DNA of 64,000 bases, from contig NZ_AP022603.1 of assembly GCF_010726955.1 (NCBI RefSeq), positions 2,046,001 through 2,110,000 on the forward strand. The letters are read 5' to 3'. Position numbers and translations under genes: made by a program. A model generated the notes under the pieces. It saw only the letters and a program-made list of their open reading frames with translations, did not search any database and was not told where the DNA came from. This document shows, piece after piece, positions 31,462 to 41,000 of the stretch (the stretch's first letter is position 1; every line of letters starts with the position of its first letter). The DNA comes from Mycolicibacterium fallax. Lineage in GTDB: Bacteria; Actinomycetota; Actinomycetes; Mycobacteriales; Mycobacteriaceae.

Positions 31462-32306
31462 CCGAGCGACTCGGCGCGCTCGACGACGTTGGTGAGCAGA
31501 AACGCCCGGGTCAGCGGGCCGACGCCGCCCGGGTTGGGCGAGACGTGGCCGGCCACCTCCCACACGTCGGGGTGCACGTCGCCGGTGAGCTTGCCCTCGA
31601 CCCGGGACACCCCGACGTCGACGACGGCCGCGCCGGGGCGAACCATGTCGGCGGTCACCAGGTGCGGCGCCCCGACGGCGGCGACGATGATGTCGGCCTG
31701 CCGGGTCAGCGCGGGCAGGTCGGCGGTGCCGGTGTGGCACAGCGTGACGGTGGCGTTCTCGCTGCGCCGGGTCAGCAGCAGCCCCAGCGGGCGCCCGACG
31801 GTGACGCCACGGCCGATCACCACCACGTGCGCGCCGGCGATCGGCACGTCGAAGCGGCGCAGCAGCGCCACGATGCCGCGCGGCGTGCACGGCAGCGGCG
31901 CCGGGGTGCCGAGCACCAACCGGCCCAGGTTCGTCGGGTGCAGCCCGTCGGCGTCCTTGTCCGGGTCGATGCGCTCCAGCGCGGCGTTCTCGTCGAGCTG
32001 CCGCGGCAGCGGCAACTGCACGATGTAGCCGGTGCAGGCCGGGTCGGCGTTGAGCTCGTCGATGGCCGCGTTGAGCTGCTCGGTGGTGGTGTCGGCGGGC
32101 AGGTCGCGGCGAATCGAGGTGATGCCGACCTTGGCGCAGTCGGCGTGCTTGCCGCGGACGTAGGCCTGCGAGCCCGGATCGTCGCCGACCAGGATGGTGC
32201 CCAGTCCGGGGGTCCGGCCCGCCGCCGTCAGCGCCGCCACCCGGGCGGTGAGGTCGACGAGGATCTCGTCCCGGGTTGCCTTGCCGTCGAGCACCATCGC
32301 AGTCAC
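31458..32306 (-). CDS. folD: Methylene-tetrahydrofolate dehydrogenase/cyclohydrolase
   Basis: A 282-residue bifunctional enzyme that interconverts 5,10-methylene- and 10-formyl-tetrahydrofolate with [24 protein letters not shown] near residue 40 holds the Tyr and Lys of the active site, and [12 protein letters not shown] and [13 protein letters not shown] are family motifs. [17 protein letters not shown] is the nucleotide-binding loop, and [12 protein letters not shown] lies near the end. Start taken at GTG 32306 ([15 protein letters not shown]); the ATG three codons later is possible. Confidence 0.95.
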   Translation of the reverse strand: MTAMVLDGKATRDEILVDLTARVAALTAAGRTPGLGTILVGDDPGSQAYVRGKHADCAKVGITSIRRDLPADTTTEQLNAAIDELNADPACTGYIVQLPLPRQLDENAALERIDPDKDADGLHPTNLGRLVLGTPAPLPCTPRGIVALLRRFDVPIAGAHVVVIGRGVTVGRPLGLLLTRRSENATVTLCHTGTADLPALTRQADIIVAAVGAPHLVTADMVRPGAAVVDVGVSRVEGKLTGDVHPDVWEVAGHVSPNPGGVGPLTRAFLLTNVVERAESLG

Positions 32307-32380
32307 GGCCGCAATTCTGCCACCGGTGCCCGCACCCGCCGCGATTGACACCGGTGGCGTCACCGTGTTGGAGTGCGGAG

Positions 32381-33574
32381 GTGAACACCAGCCCAAATGT
32401 GTTTAGTCCGGCCAAACTGGGTCCGATCACGCTGCGCAACCGCGTGATCAAGGCCGCCACCTTCGAGGCATCCACCCCGGAGGCCCTGGTCACCGACGAT
32501 CTGATCACCTACCACCGGCGCCCGGCCGCCGGTGGCGTCGGCATGACGACGGTGGCCTACTGCGCGGTCACCCCGGGCGGGCGCACCGACCGCAGACAGA
32601 TCTGGATGCGGCCCGAGGCGGTGCCCGGACTGACCCGGCTGACCGAGGCCATCCACGCCGAGGGCGCGGCGATCAGCGCGCAGATCGGCCATGCCGGCCC
32701 GGTCGCCGACTCCCGCTCCAACCGGGCCGACGGGCTGGCCCCGGTCCGGTTCTTCAACCCGATCGCGATGAAGTTCGCCCGCCGCGCCACCCGCGACGAC
32801 ATTCTCGATGTGATGGCCGCGCACGCCAACGCCGCCCGGATCGCCATCGACTCGGGGTTCGACGCCGTCGAGATTCATCTCGGCCACAACTACCTGGCCA
32901 GCTCGTTCCTGTCTCCGCTGATCAACCGCCGCAAAGACGAGTTCGGTGGGTCGCTGGAGAACCGGGCGAAGGTGGCCCGCGGGGTGGTCCGCGCGGTCCG
33001 CCAGGCGGTCGACGAGTACGGCGGCGGCAAGATCGCGGTGACCGCCAAGCTGAATATGTCCGACGGCGTGCGCGGCGGGATCAACCTCGACGAGTCGATC
33101 CAGACCGCGCGCTGGCTGCAGGAGGACGGCGGCCTGGACGCCCTGGAGCTGACCTCGGGCAGTTCGCTGCTCAACCCGATGTACCTGTTCCGCGGCGGCG
33201 CCCCGATCAAGGACTTCGCCGCCGCGTTCTCCCCGCCGATGAGCTGGGGGATCCGGATCAGTGGCAAAAAGTTCCTGCGCGAGTACCCGTACCAGGAGGC
33301 CTACCTGTTGAAGGAGGCCCGACGGTTCCGCGCCGAGCTGACCCTGCCGCTGATCCTGCTCGGCGGGATCACCAATCGCGAGACGATGGACCTGGCGATG
33401 GACGAGGGCTTCGAGTTCGTCGCGATGGGCCGCGCGCTGCTGGCCGAGCCGGATCTGCTGAACCGGATCGAGGCCGACGGCCGGGTGCGTTCGGTGTGCA
33501 ACCACTGCAACGAGTGCATGCCCACCATCTACAGCCACACCTACTGCACGCTGACCGGTGCGCCGGACCGGTAG
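32381..33574 (+). CDS. NADH:flavin oxidoreductase, Old Yellow Enzyme family
   Basis: A 397-residue TIM-barrel FMN enzyme (Rv3359 type). Barrel motifs are visible: [18 protein letters not shown] at the N-terminus, [12 protein letters not shown] near residue 104, and [20 protein letters not shown] near 168. The C-terminal [17 protein letters not shown] has four Cys spaced like an Fe-S site of the 2,4-dienoyl-CoA reductase group, although at 397 residues the extra FAD/NAD domains of that group are missing. GTG start at 32381, divergent from folD. Substrate unknown. Confidence 0.85.
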   Translation: MNTSPNVFSPAKLGPITLRNRVIKAATFEASTPEALVTDDLITYHRRPAAGGVGMTTVAYCAVTPGGRTDRRQIWMRPEAVPGLTRLTEAIHAEGAAISAQIGHAGPVADSRSNRADGLAPVRFFNPIAMKFARRATRDDILDVMAAHANAARIAIDSGFDAVEIHLGHNYLASSFLSPLINRRKDEFGGSLENRAKVARGVVRAVRQAVDEYGGGKIAVTAKLNMSDGVRGGINLDESIQTARWLQEDGGLDALELTSGSSLLNPMYLFRGGAPIKDFAAAFSPPMSWGIRISGKKFLREYPYQEAYLLKEARRFRAELTLPLILLGGITNRETMDLAMDEGFEFVAMGRALLAEPDLLNRIEADGRVRSVCNHCNECMPTIYSHTYCTLTGAPDR

Positions 33575-33604
33575 CCCATTGGGCAGCCGTTAAGGTTGGT
33601 CGCG

Positions 33605-36307
33605 ATGACTGGATCCGCCGCGCCCACGTTGACCGTTCGCTACGACGGCTCGCAGCGCAACTTCGCCCCCGGCAGTGACATCGTCGTCGGGCGCGATCTG
33701 CGCGCCGACGTTCGAGTCGCCCACCCGCTGATCTCCCGCGCGCATCTGATCCTGCGCTTCGACAACGGCCGCTGGGTCGCGATCGACAACGGGTCGCTCA
33801 ACGGCATGTACCGCAACGGCCAGCGGGTGCCGACCGCCGACATCCACGACGGCGCGGCGCTGAACCTGGGCAACCCGGACGGCCCGCTGCTGTCCTTCGA
33901 GGTGGGCCGGCACGTCGGCTCGGCCGGCCGGACGCCGACGACGGCGGTGCCGGTGGTCGGCGGCTATCCGCCCGCGGGCGGCCCCGGCTACCCGCCCGGC
34001 GGCCCCCGCCCGCCGTTCCCGCCCAGCGGCGCCCAGCCGCAGTACCCGACCGGCGGCCCCCGCCCGCCGTTCCCGCCCAGCGGCGCCCAGCCGCAGTATC
34101 AGACCGGCGCCCGCCCGCAGTACCCGACCGGCGCCCGGCCGCAGTACCCGCCGAGCGGGCAGCTGCCGCCGCAGAACCTGCCGCCGGCCCCCGGCAACAC
34201 GCCGACGATGATGGGTCCGGCGGCCACCCCGCCGCCGGCCGGCGGCGACGGCGCCAACCTGGCCACCAGCATGCTCAAGATGCTGCGGCCCGGCCGCACC
34301 CCGGCCGCCCCGCCCGGGTCGATCAAGATCGGTCGCGCCACCGACAACGACATCGTCATCCCCGACGTGCTGGCCTCCCGCCACCACGCCACCCTGGTGA
34401 CCACGCCGGCCGGCACCCAGATCCTGGACAACCGCTCGATCAACGGCACCTTCGTCAACGGCCAGCGCGTCGAGTCGGCGATGCTGCGTCCCGGCGACAC
34501 CGTCACCATCGGCAACATCGACCTGGTCTTCGACGGCGCCACGCTGGGCCGTCGCACCCAGACCGAGGCCGACACCAAGACCGGTGGCCTGGAGGTCCGC
34601 GGCCTGACCTGGACCATCGAGGGCAACAAGACGCTGCTGGACAACATCTCGGTCACCGCCCGGCCGGGCACCCTGACCGCGGTGATCGGCCCGTCCGGCG
34701 CGGGCAAGTCCACCTTCGCCCGCCAGGTCGCCGGCGTCACCAGCCCGACCACCGGCACCGTCAGCTTCGAGGGCCACGACATCCACGCCGAGTACGCCTC
34801 GCTGCGCTCCCGGATCGGGATGGTCCCGCAGGACGACGTGGTGCACGGCCAGCTGACCGTGCACCAGGCGCTGATGTACGCCGCCGAGCTGCGGCTGCCG
34901 CCGGACACCACCAAGGAAGACCGCGAGCAGGTCGTCGCGCAGGTCCTCGAGGAACTCGAGATGACCAAGCACCGCGACACCCGGGTGGAGAAACTCTCCG
35001 GCGGCCAGCGCAAGCGCGCGTCGGTGGCCATGGAGCTGCTGACCGGCCCGTCGCTGCTGATCCTCGACGAGCCGACCTCGGGCCTGGATCCGGCGCTGGA
35101 CCGCGCGGTGATGACGATGCTGCGCCAGCTGGCCGACGCCGGCCGCGTGGTGCTGGTGGTCACCCACTCGCTGACCTACCTGGACGTCTGCGATCAGGTG
35201 CTGCTGCTGGCCCCGGGCGGCAAGACCGCGTTCTTCGGCCCGCCGTCGCAGATCGGGCCGGAGCTGGGCACCACCAACTGGGCCGACATCTTCTCCACCG
35301 TGGCCGCCGACCCGGAGACCGCCGGGCGCCGGTACCTGGAGCGCTCCGGCCCGGCACCGGTGGCACCGCCCACCCAAACCCCATCGGATCTCGGCAAACC
35401 CGCCAAGACCAGCCTGATCCGGCAGTTCTCCACGGTGGCCCGCCGCCAGGTCAAGCTGGTGCTCGCCGACCGCGCCTACACCGGCTTCCTACTGTTTCTG
35501 CCGTTCATCATGGGCGTGCTGTCACTGTCGGTGCCCGGCGGCGGGGAGAACGACAAGAGCGTGGGCTTCGGTCAGGCGGTGCCGGCCATTCAGGGCGGCG
35601 CGGCGCCGAACGAGCCGGGCCAGATCCTGGTCATGCTCAACGTCGGCGCGATCTTCATGGGCACCGCGCTGACCATCCGCGCGCTGATCGGCGAGCGGGC
35701 GATCTTCCGCCGCGAGCAGGCCGTCGGGCTGTCCACCACCGCCTATCTGGGCGCCAAGGTCGCGGTGTTCACGGTGTTCGCGATCGTGCAGTCCTCGATC
35801 GTGATAACCATCACCCTGATCGGCAAGGGCTGGGGTCCGGGCGCCGTCGAGCACGGCGCGTTCTTCAGCAACCGCAGCCTGGAGATGTACGTCGACATGT
35901 CGATGACCTGTATCGCCGCGGCGATGACCGGATTGGCACTGTCGGGCCTGGCCAAATCCGCCGAGCAGATCATGCCGCTGCTGGTGGTGGCGGTGATGAG
36001 CCAGCTGGTGTTCTCCGGTGGCCTGATCCCGGTGACCGGGCGGGTGGTCCTGGACCAGCTGTCCTGGGTCACCCCGGCCCGCTGGGGCTTCGGGGCCTCG
36101 GCGTCCACCATCGACCTGACCCGGCTGGTCGGGCCGCCGCTGCTGCCCGACGACCCGTTCTGGCATCACACGGCGGGCGCCTGGTGGACCAACATCGGCC
36201 TGCTGATCCTGCTGTGCGTGGTCTACACCGGGTGGGTGCGCTGGCACATCCGGCTCAAGGGCGAGGGCACCCTGCTGCGCCGGGTCACCAAACGCGCGGT
36301 CAGTTAG
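33605..36307 (+). CDS. ABC exporter with two FHA domains, Rv1747 type
   Basis: A 900-residue fusion. FHA1 (about residues 8-100, GRDLRADVRVAHPLISRAHL) and FHA2 (about 235-315, IGRATDNDIVIPDVLASRHH) flank a Pro/Gly/Gln/Tyr-rich linker. An ATPase follows (Walker A GPSGAGKST near 360, LSGGQRKRASVAMEL signature, LLILDEPTSGLD Walker B), then a C-terminal ABC2 membrane domain with about six helices. M. tuberculosis Rv1747 is phosphorylated in its linker by PknF and its FHA domains bind the phosphothreonines; linker Thr residues (for example NTPTMMGP) are present here. Its genomic position differs from M. tuberculosis. It probably exports an envelope glycolipid. Confidence 0.92.
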   Translation: MTGSAAPTLTVRYDGSQRNFAPGSDIVVGRDLRADVRVAHPLISRAHLILRFDNGRWVAIDNGSLNGMYRNGQRVPTADIHDGAALNLGNPDGPLLSFEVGRHVGSAGRTPTTAVPVVGGYPPAGGPGYPPGGPRPPFPPSGAQPQYPTGGPRPPFPPSGAQPQYQTGARPQYPTGARPQYPPSGQLPPQNLPPAPGNTPTMMGPAATPPPAGGDGANLATSMLKMLRPGRTPAAPPGSIKIGRATDNDIVIPDVLASRHHATLVTTPAGTQILDNRSINGTFVNGQRVESAMLRPGDTVTIGNIDLVFDGATLGRRTQTEADTKTGGLEVRGLTWTIEGNKTLLDNISVTARPGTLTAVIGPSGAGKSTFARQVAGVTSPTTGTVSFEGHDIHAEYASLRSRIGMVPQDDVVHGQLTVHQALMYAAELRLPPDTTKEDREQVVAQVLEELEMTKHRDTRVEKLSGGQRKRASVAMELLTGPSLLILDEPTSGLDPALDRAVMTMLRQLADAGRVVLVVTHSLTYLDVCDQVLLLAPGGKTAFFGPPSQIGPELGTTNWADIFSTVAADPETAGRRYLERSGPAPVAPPTQTPSDLGKPAKTSLIRQFSTVARRQVKLVLADRAYTGFLLFLPFIMGVLSLSVPGGGENDKSVGFGQAVPAIQGGAAPNEPGQILVMLNVGAIFMGTALTIRALIGERAIFRREQAVGLSTTAYLGAKVAVFTVFAIVQSSIVITITLIGKGWGPGAVEHGAFFSNRSLEMYVDMSMTCIAAAMTGLALSGLAKSAEQIMPLLVVAVMSQLVFSGGLIPVTGRVVLDQLSWVTPARWGFGASASTIDLTRLVGPPLLPDDPFWHHTAGAWWTNIGLLILLCVVYTGWVRWHIRLKGEGTLLRRVTKRAVS
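33998..34105 (+). repeat. Two 54-bp tandem repeats in the FHA-ABC linker
   Basis: Two nearly identical 54-bp units at 33998-34051 and 34052-34105 encode GGPRPPFPPSGAQPQY-type repeats. Two shorter 24-bp variants (GARPQYPT-like) follow. Unit number probably varies between strains without changing frame. Confidence 0.8.
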
Positions 36308-36857
36308 CGCCGACGACCAGCCCGTGCGCGACGGCGTAGGCCAGCGCCTGGTCCACGTCGATCCGCGCCCCGCGCAGCGACGCCGTCGTCCACAGGTCGG
36401 CGCCCACCCGGGCGCCGCGCAGGTCGGCGCCGTCCAGCCGGGTGCCGACGGTCCGCGCCCCGGACAGGTCCGCCCCGGTCAGGTTCGCCTCGCGCAGGTC
36501 GGCCTGCACCAGCGAGGCCTCCCGCAGCCGGCAGCCGGACAGATCCGCCTTGCGCAGATCGGCGCCGCCGAGCACCGCGAGGGTCAGATCGACCTCGTGG
36601 AAGGTCACCGGGCGCAGCCGGCAGTCGCCGAACACCGCGCCGACCATTGAGCAGCCGGTGAAGCTGGACTGCCACAGCGTGGCCCGGGTGAAGACGCAGT
36701 TGCGAAACGCCGAGCCGACGTGGTGCGAGTCGGTCAGGGTGGCTCCGGTGAAGTCGCAGCCGTCGAACACCGTGCGTTCGGTGCGCAGCCCGGCCAGGTC
36801 GTCGTCGCGGAAGTCGGCGCCGGTGAACTCCCGGTCGGTCCATTCGAGTTCGGCCAT
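36300..36857 (-). CDS. mfpA: MfpA pentapeptide-repeat protein, DNA mimic that protects gyrase
   Basis: A 185-residue protein made almost wholly of A(D/N)LXX-type pentapeptides (for example ADLRKADLSGCRLREASLVQ). Length and many positions agree with MfpA (Rv3361c, 183 residues), a right-handed beta-helix dimer that mimics DNA and binds gyrase, giving low-level fluoroquinolone tolerance. The ATG at 36857 fits; a longer frame to 37220 is rejected. The stop overlaps the convergent FHA-ABC gene by 8 bases. The mfp conservon GTPase operon (mfpB and neighbours) usually found beside it is absent here. Confidence 0.9.
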   Translation of the reverse strand: MAELEWTDREFTGADFRDDDLAGLRTERTVFDGCDFTGATLTDSHHVGSAFRNCVFTRATLWQSSFTGCSMVGAVFGDCRLRPVTFHEVDLTLAVLGGADLRKADLSGCRLREASLVQADLREANLTGADLSGARTVGTRLDGADLRGARVGADLWTTASLRGARIDVDQALAYAVAHGLVVGAN

Positions 36858-36875
36858 GCTGACATCATCGTCGAC

Positions 36876-37340
36876 ATGTTCCGTGTCCTGTTCCACAGCC
36901 CCCGGATCGCCCCCAACACCGGCAACGCGATCCGGATGGTCGCGGGCACCGGGGCCGAGCTGCACCTGGTCGAACCGCTGGGCTTCGACCTGTCCGAGCC
37001 GAAGCTGCGCCGGGCCGGGCTGGACTACCACGACCTGGCCTCGGTGACCGTGCACGCGTCGCTGCCCGCGGCCTGGCGGGCACTGATGCCGGCGCGGGTG
37101 TTCGCGTTCACCGCCCGTGCGCAGACGTCGTTCACCGACATCGCTTACCGGCCCGGGGATGTGCTGATGTTCGGACCCGAGCCCACCGGCCTGGACCAGC
37201 AGACGCTGGCCGACCCGCACATCAGCGCGCAGGTGCGGATCCCGATGCTGGCCGGCCGGCGGTCGATGAACCTGTCCAACGCCGCGGCGGTGGCCGCCTA
37301 CGAGGCGTGGCGCCAGCAGGGTTTCGCCGGCGCGGGGTGA
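36876..37340 (+). CDS. trmL: TrmL-type tRNA (cytidine/uridine-34 2'-O)-methyltransferase
   Basis: A 154-residue SPOUT methyltransferase, the same length as Rv3366. RVLFHSPRIAPNTGNAIRM at the N-terminus, MFGPEPTGLDQQ (SAM knot loop) and RIPMLAGRRSMNLSNAAAVA (knot and catalytic region) are the family motifs. It would 2'-O-methylate the wobble base of tRNA-Leu isoacceptors. The ATG is divergent from mfpA by 18 bases. Confidence 0.92.
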   Translation: MFRVLFHSPRIAPNTGNAIRMVAGTGAELHLVEPLGFDLSEPKLRRAGLDYHDLASVTVHASLPAAWRALMPARVFAFTARAQTSFTDIAYRPGDVLMFGPEPTGLDQQTLADPHISAQVRIPMLAGRRSMNLSNAAAVAAYEAWRQQGFAGAG

Positions 37341-37353
37341 GCGACCGCGGGCG

Positions 37354-37995
37354 CTACCAGCTGTTCCAGTGCGTGAGGTCCGCGGCGGGCAGCCGCTGCA
37401 CCTTCCGGAAGTCGGTGCCCTTGGTGTAGGCGATCGGGAACAGCCCGCCCTGCGCGTACTGCTCGAACGGGATGCCGAGCAGCTCGGCGGCCTGCCGCTC
37501 GCCCTCGCCCAGCAGGTGCAGCGTGGTCCACGACGAGCCCAGCCCGCGGGCCCGCAGCGCCAGCATGAAGCTCCACACCGCCGGCAGCAGCGAGCCCCAG
37601 TAGGAGGCGGTCAGCCCGGCCTCCGCCCCGTCGGGCCGGCCCTCCAGGCACGGGACCATCAGCACCGGGGCCTTCTCGAAGTTCTCGCTGAGGTAGCGGG
37701 CCGAGTCCTGCACCTTGGTGATCTGCTGATCGCGGATGTCGCCGCGCTCCGGGCTCGGCAGGCTCAGGTACGGCGTCGCGTTCATCCGGTAGATGTCGGC
37801 CAGCGCCTTCTTCTTGTCCGGGTCGTCGACGAAGACCCACTGCCAGCCCTGGGCGTTGGAGCCGGTCGGCGCCTGCAGGGCGATGTCCAGGCACTCCATC
37901 AGGATCTCCCGCGGCACCGGCCGGTCGAAATCGAGACGTTTGCGCACCGAGCGGGTGGTGGTCAGCAGCTCGTCGTTGGTCAGTTCCAGGGTCAT
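37354..37995 (-). CDS. Nitroreductase-family FMN oxidoreductase (Rv3368c type)
   Basis: A 213-residue enzyme, matching Rv3368c (214). N-terminal RSVRKRLDFDRPVP carries the phosphate-binding Arg residues, APTGSNAQGWQWVFV and GLGSSWTTLHLL form the FMN pocket. It probably uses NAD(P)H to reduce nitro or quinone-like compounds. It ends 14 bases from the convergent trmL stop. A spaced inverted repeat lies 34-59 bases upstream of its ATG. Confidence 0.9.
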   Translation of the reverse strand: MTLELTNDELLTTTRSVRKRLDFDRPVPREILMECLDIALQAPTGSNAQGWQWVFVDDPDKKKALADIYRMNATPYLSLPSPERGDIRDQQITKVQDSARYLSENFEKAPVLMVPCLEGRPDGAEAGLTASYWGSLLPAVWSFMLALRARGLGSSWTTLHLLGEGERQAAELLGIPFEQYAQGGLFPIAYTKGTDFRKVQRLPAADLTHWNSW

Positions 37996-38028
37996 GCCTG
38001 TGAGATTACCGCCCGCACCACCGACCCA

Positions 38029-38054
38029 GTGAACACATTGCCAAAGTTGTACAC
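38029..38054. promoter_or_regulatory. Spaced inverted repeat upstream of the nitroreductase gene
   Basis: GTGAACA (38029-38035) and TGTACAC (38048-38054) are separated by 12 bases. The same two half-sites occur at 3895-3910 with a 2-base spacer, so the spacing differs by 10 bases, about one helical turn. It sits where a repressor of the nitroreductase would act. Recognition by the same regulator is speculative. Confidence 0.35.
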
Positions 38055-38059
38055 AATGC

Positions 38060-41000
38060 TCAGCGGAAATCCCGCGACCGCGACCCCACCCCCAGCTCCA
38101 GCCGGGCCATCGCGTCGGCGATGACGGTGACCGCGCCGCTGGCGTTCTGCACGATGCCGCGGATCTCCAGCGCGACCGCGGTCTGCGCCAGCCGCCGGTA
38201 GCGCGCCCACACCCCGGGCGAGCACAGCACGTTGACCATGCCGGTCTCGTCCTCCAGGTTGACGAACGTCACCCCGCCGGCGGTGGCCGGGCGCTGCCGG
38301 TGGGTGACCGCCCCGGCCACCAGCACCCGGGTCCCGTCGGGCACCGACGGCAAGGCCGCGGCGGGCAGCACCCCGCGCTCGTCGAGCACCCCGCGCAGGA
38401 ACTCGGTGGGGAAGCTGTCCGGACTGACCCCGGTGGCCCACACGTCGGCGGCGGCCAGTTCCAGCCGGCTCATGCCCGGCAGGCTCGGCGCGGCGGCGAC
38501 GGTGCCGATCCCGGGCAGCCGGTCGGGCCGTTCGGCCGCGGCCGCCCCGGCCGCCCACAGCGCCCGACGACGGTCGGTCCCGAAGCAACCCAGCGCCCCG
38601 GCGGTGGCCAGCGCCTCGGTCTGCGGCACGCTCAGCCGGATCCGGCCGGTCAGATCCAGCAGCGAGGAGAACGCCCCACCCGCTTCGCGTTCGGCGACCA
38701 GCCGCTCGGCGAGCTCGGTGCCGATCTGCCGGACCGCGCCGAGGCCGAGCCGCAGCTCGGCACCGCGGTTCTCCAGGGTGGCGTGCACCAGGCTGGCGTT
38801 CACACACGGACCGTGCACGATGACCCCGTGCCTGCGGGCATCGGCGACCAGCGATTGCGGCGAGTAGAAGCCCATCGGCTGGGCGCGCAGCAGCGCCGCG
38901 CAGAACGCCGCCGGGTAGTGCAGCTTGAGCCAGGACGAGTAGAACACCAGCGAGGCGAAGCTCAGCGCATGGCTCTCCGGGAACCCGAAATTGGCGAAGG
39001 CCTCCAACTTCTCATAGATCCGCTCGGCCAGCTCGCCGGTGACGCCGTGCAGCCGCTCCATCCCCTGGTAGAACCGCCCGCGCAGCCGATGCATCCGCTC
39101 GGTGGAGCGTTTGGAGCCCATCGCCCGGCGCAGCTGATCGGCCTCGGCCGCGGTGAACCCGGCGCAGTCCACCGCCAGCTGCATCAACTGTTCCTGAAAC
39201 AGCGGAACCCCCAAGGTTTTCCGCAGCGCATTCTGCATCGACGGGTGCTCGCAGTCCGGCGGCTCCAGGCCGTTGCGGCGCCGGATGTAGGGGTGCACCG
39301 AGCCGCCCTGGATCGGCCCGGGCCGGATCAGCGCCACCTCGACCACCAGGTCGTAGAACTCCCGCGGCTTGAGCCGGGGCAGGGTGGCCATCTGGGCGCG
39401 GGACTCCACCTGGAACACCCCAACCGAGTCAGCGCGCTGCAGCATTTCGTAGACCGCCGGTTCGGCGAGGTCCAGCTTGGCGAAGTCGACCTCGATGCCG
39501 TGGTGCTCGGCCACCAGGTCCTTCGCGTAGTGCAGCGCCGAGAGCATGCCCAGCCCCAGCAGGTCGAACTTCACCAAACCGATTGCCGCACAGTCGTCCT
39601 TGTCCCACTGCAGCACGCTGCGGCCCGGCATCCGGGCCCATTCCACCGGGCACACCTCGGCGATCGGCCGGTCGCAGATCACCATGCCGCCGGAGTGGAT
39701 GCCCAGATGCCGTGGCAGATCACGAATCTGGCCGGCCAACTCCAGCACCTGCTCGGGGATGCCCTCGGTGTCGACAGGCCCGGATCGCCCCCAGCGGCCG
39801 ATCTGCTTGCTCCAGGCATCCTGCTGGCCCTGCGAAAATCCCAGCGCCCTGGCCATGTCGCGCACCGCGCTGCGGCCGCGGTAGGTGATGACGTTGGCCA
39901 CCTGCGCGGCGTGCTCACGGCCGTACCGTTGGTAGACGTACTGGATGACCTCCTCGCGGCGGTCCGATTCGATGTCGATGTCGATGTCGGGCGGCCCGTC
40001 GCGGGCCGGGGACAGGAACCGCTCGAAGAGCAGGTTGTTGACGATCGGGTCCACCGCGGTGACCCCGATCGCGTAGCAGACCGCGGAGTTGGCCGCCGAT
40101 CCGCGGCCCTGGCACAGGATGTCCTGCTCGCGGCAGAACGCGACGATGTCATGCACCACCAGGAAGTACCCGGCGAAGCCCAGCTGGGCGATGATGCCCA
40201 GCTCGCGGTCCAGCTGGTGGTAGGCCCGCTCGGCGGTGGCCGGCGGCCCGTAGCGGTCGGCGGCGCCGACCCGGACCAGCTCACCCAGCCAGCTGTCCTC
40301 GGTGTGCCCGTCGGGAACCGCGAACGGCGGCAGCCGGGGCGCGATGAGCGCCAGCCCGAACGCGCACTGCTCGCCGAGTTCGGCGGCGGCGGTGACGACC
40401 TCGGGCCGGTGGGCGAAGATCGCCGCCATCTCCGCCCCGGACCGCAGGTGCGCCCCGCCGAGCGGGGCCAGCCAGCCCGCGGCGGCGTCCACCGACTGCC
40501 GCGCCCGGATGGCTCCCATCGCCGCGGCCAGCCGGCCCCGGTCCGGGGTGGCGAAGTGCGCCCCGGTGGTGGCCACCACCCCCACCCCGAACCGCGGGGC
40601 CAGCGCGGCCAGCGCGGCGTTGCGCTCGTCGTCGAGCGGGTGGCCGTGGTGGGTCAGCTCGACGCTGACCCGGTCGGCGCCGAACCGGTCCACCAGGTCG
40701 GCCAGCGCGGCCGCGGCGGCGTCCGGCCCGGCTGCGGTCAGCGCCGAGCGCACATGGCCCTTGCGACAGCCGGTCAGGATCTGCCAGTGTCCGCCGGCGG
40801 CCTCGGTCAGTGCATCGAAGTCGTACCGCGGCTTGCCTTTTCGGCCGCCCGACAGGTGCGCGGCGGCCAGTTGCCGGGACAGTCGCCGGTAGCCCTCGGG
40901 ACCGCGCGCCAGCACCAGCAGGTGCGGGCCGGGCGGGTCGGGATGGTCGGTGCGCTCCCCCGGCCCCGGGTCCAGGGAAAGCTCGGCGCCGAACACCGTG

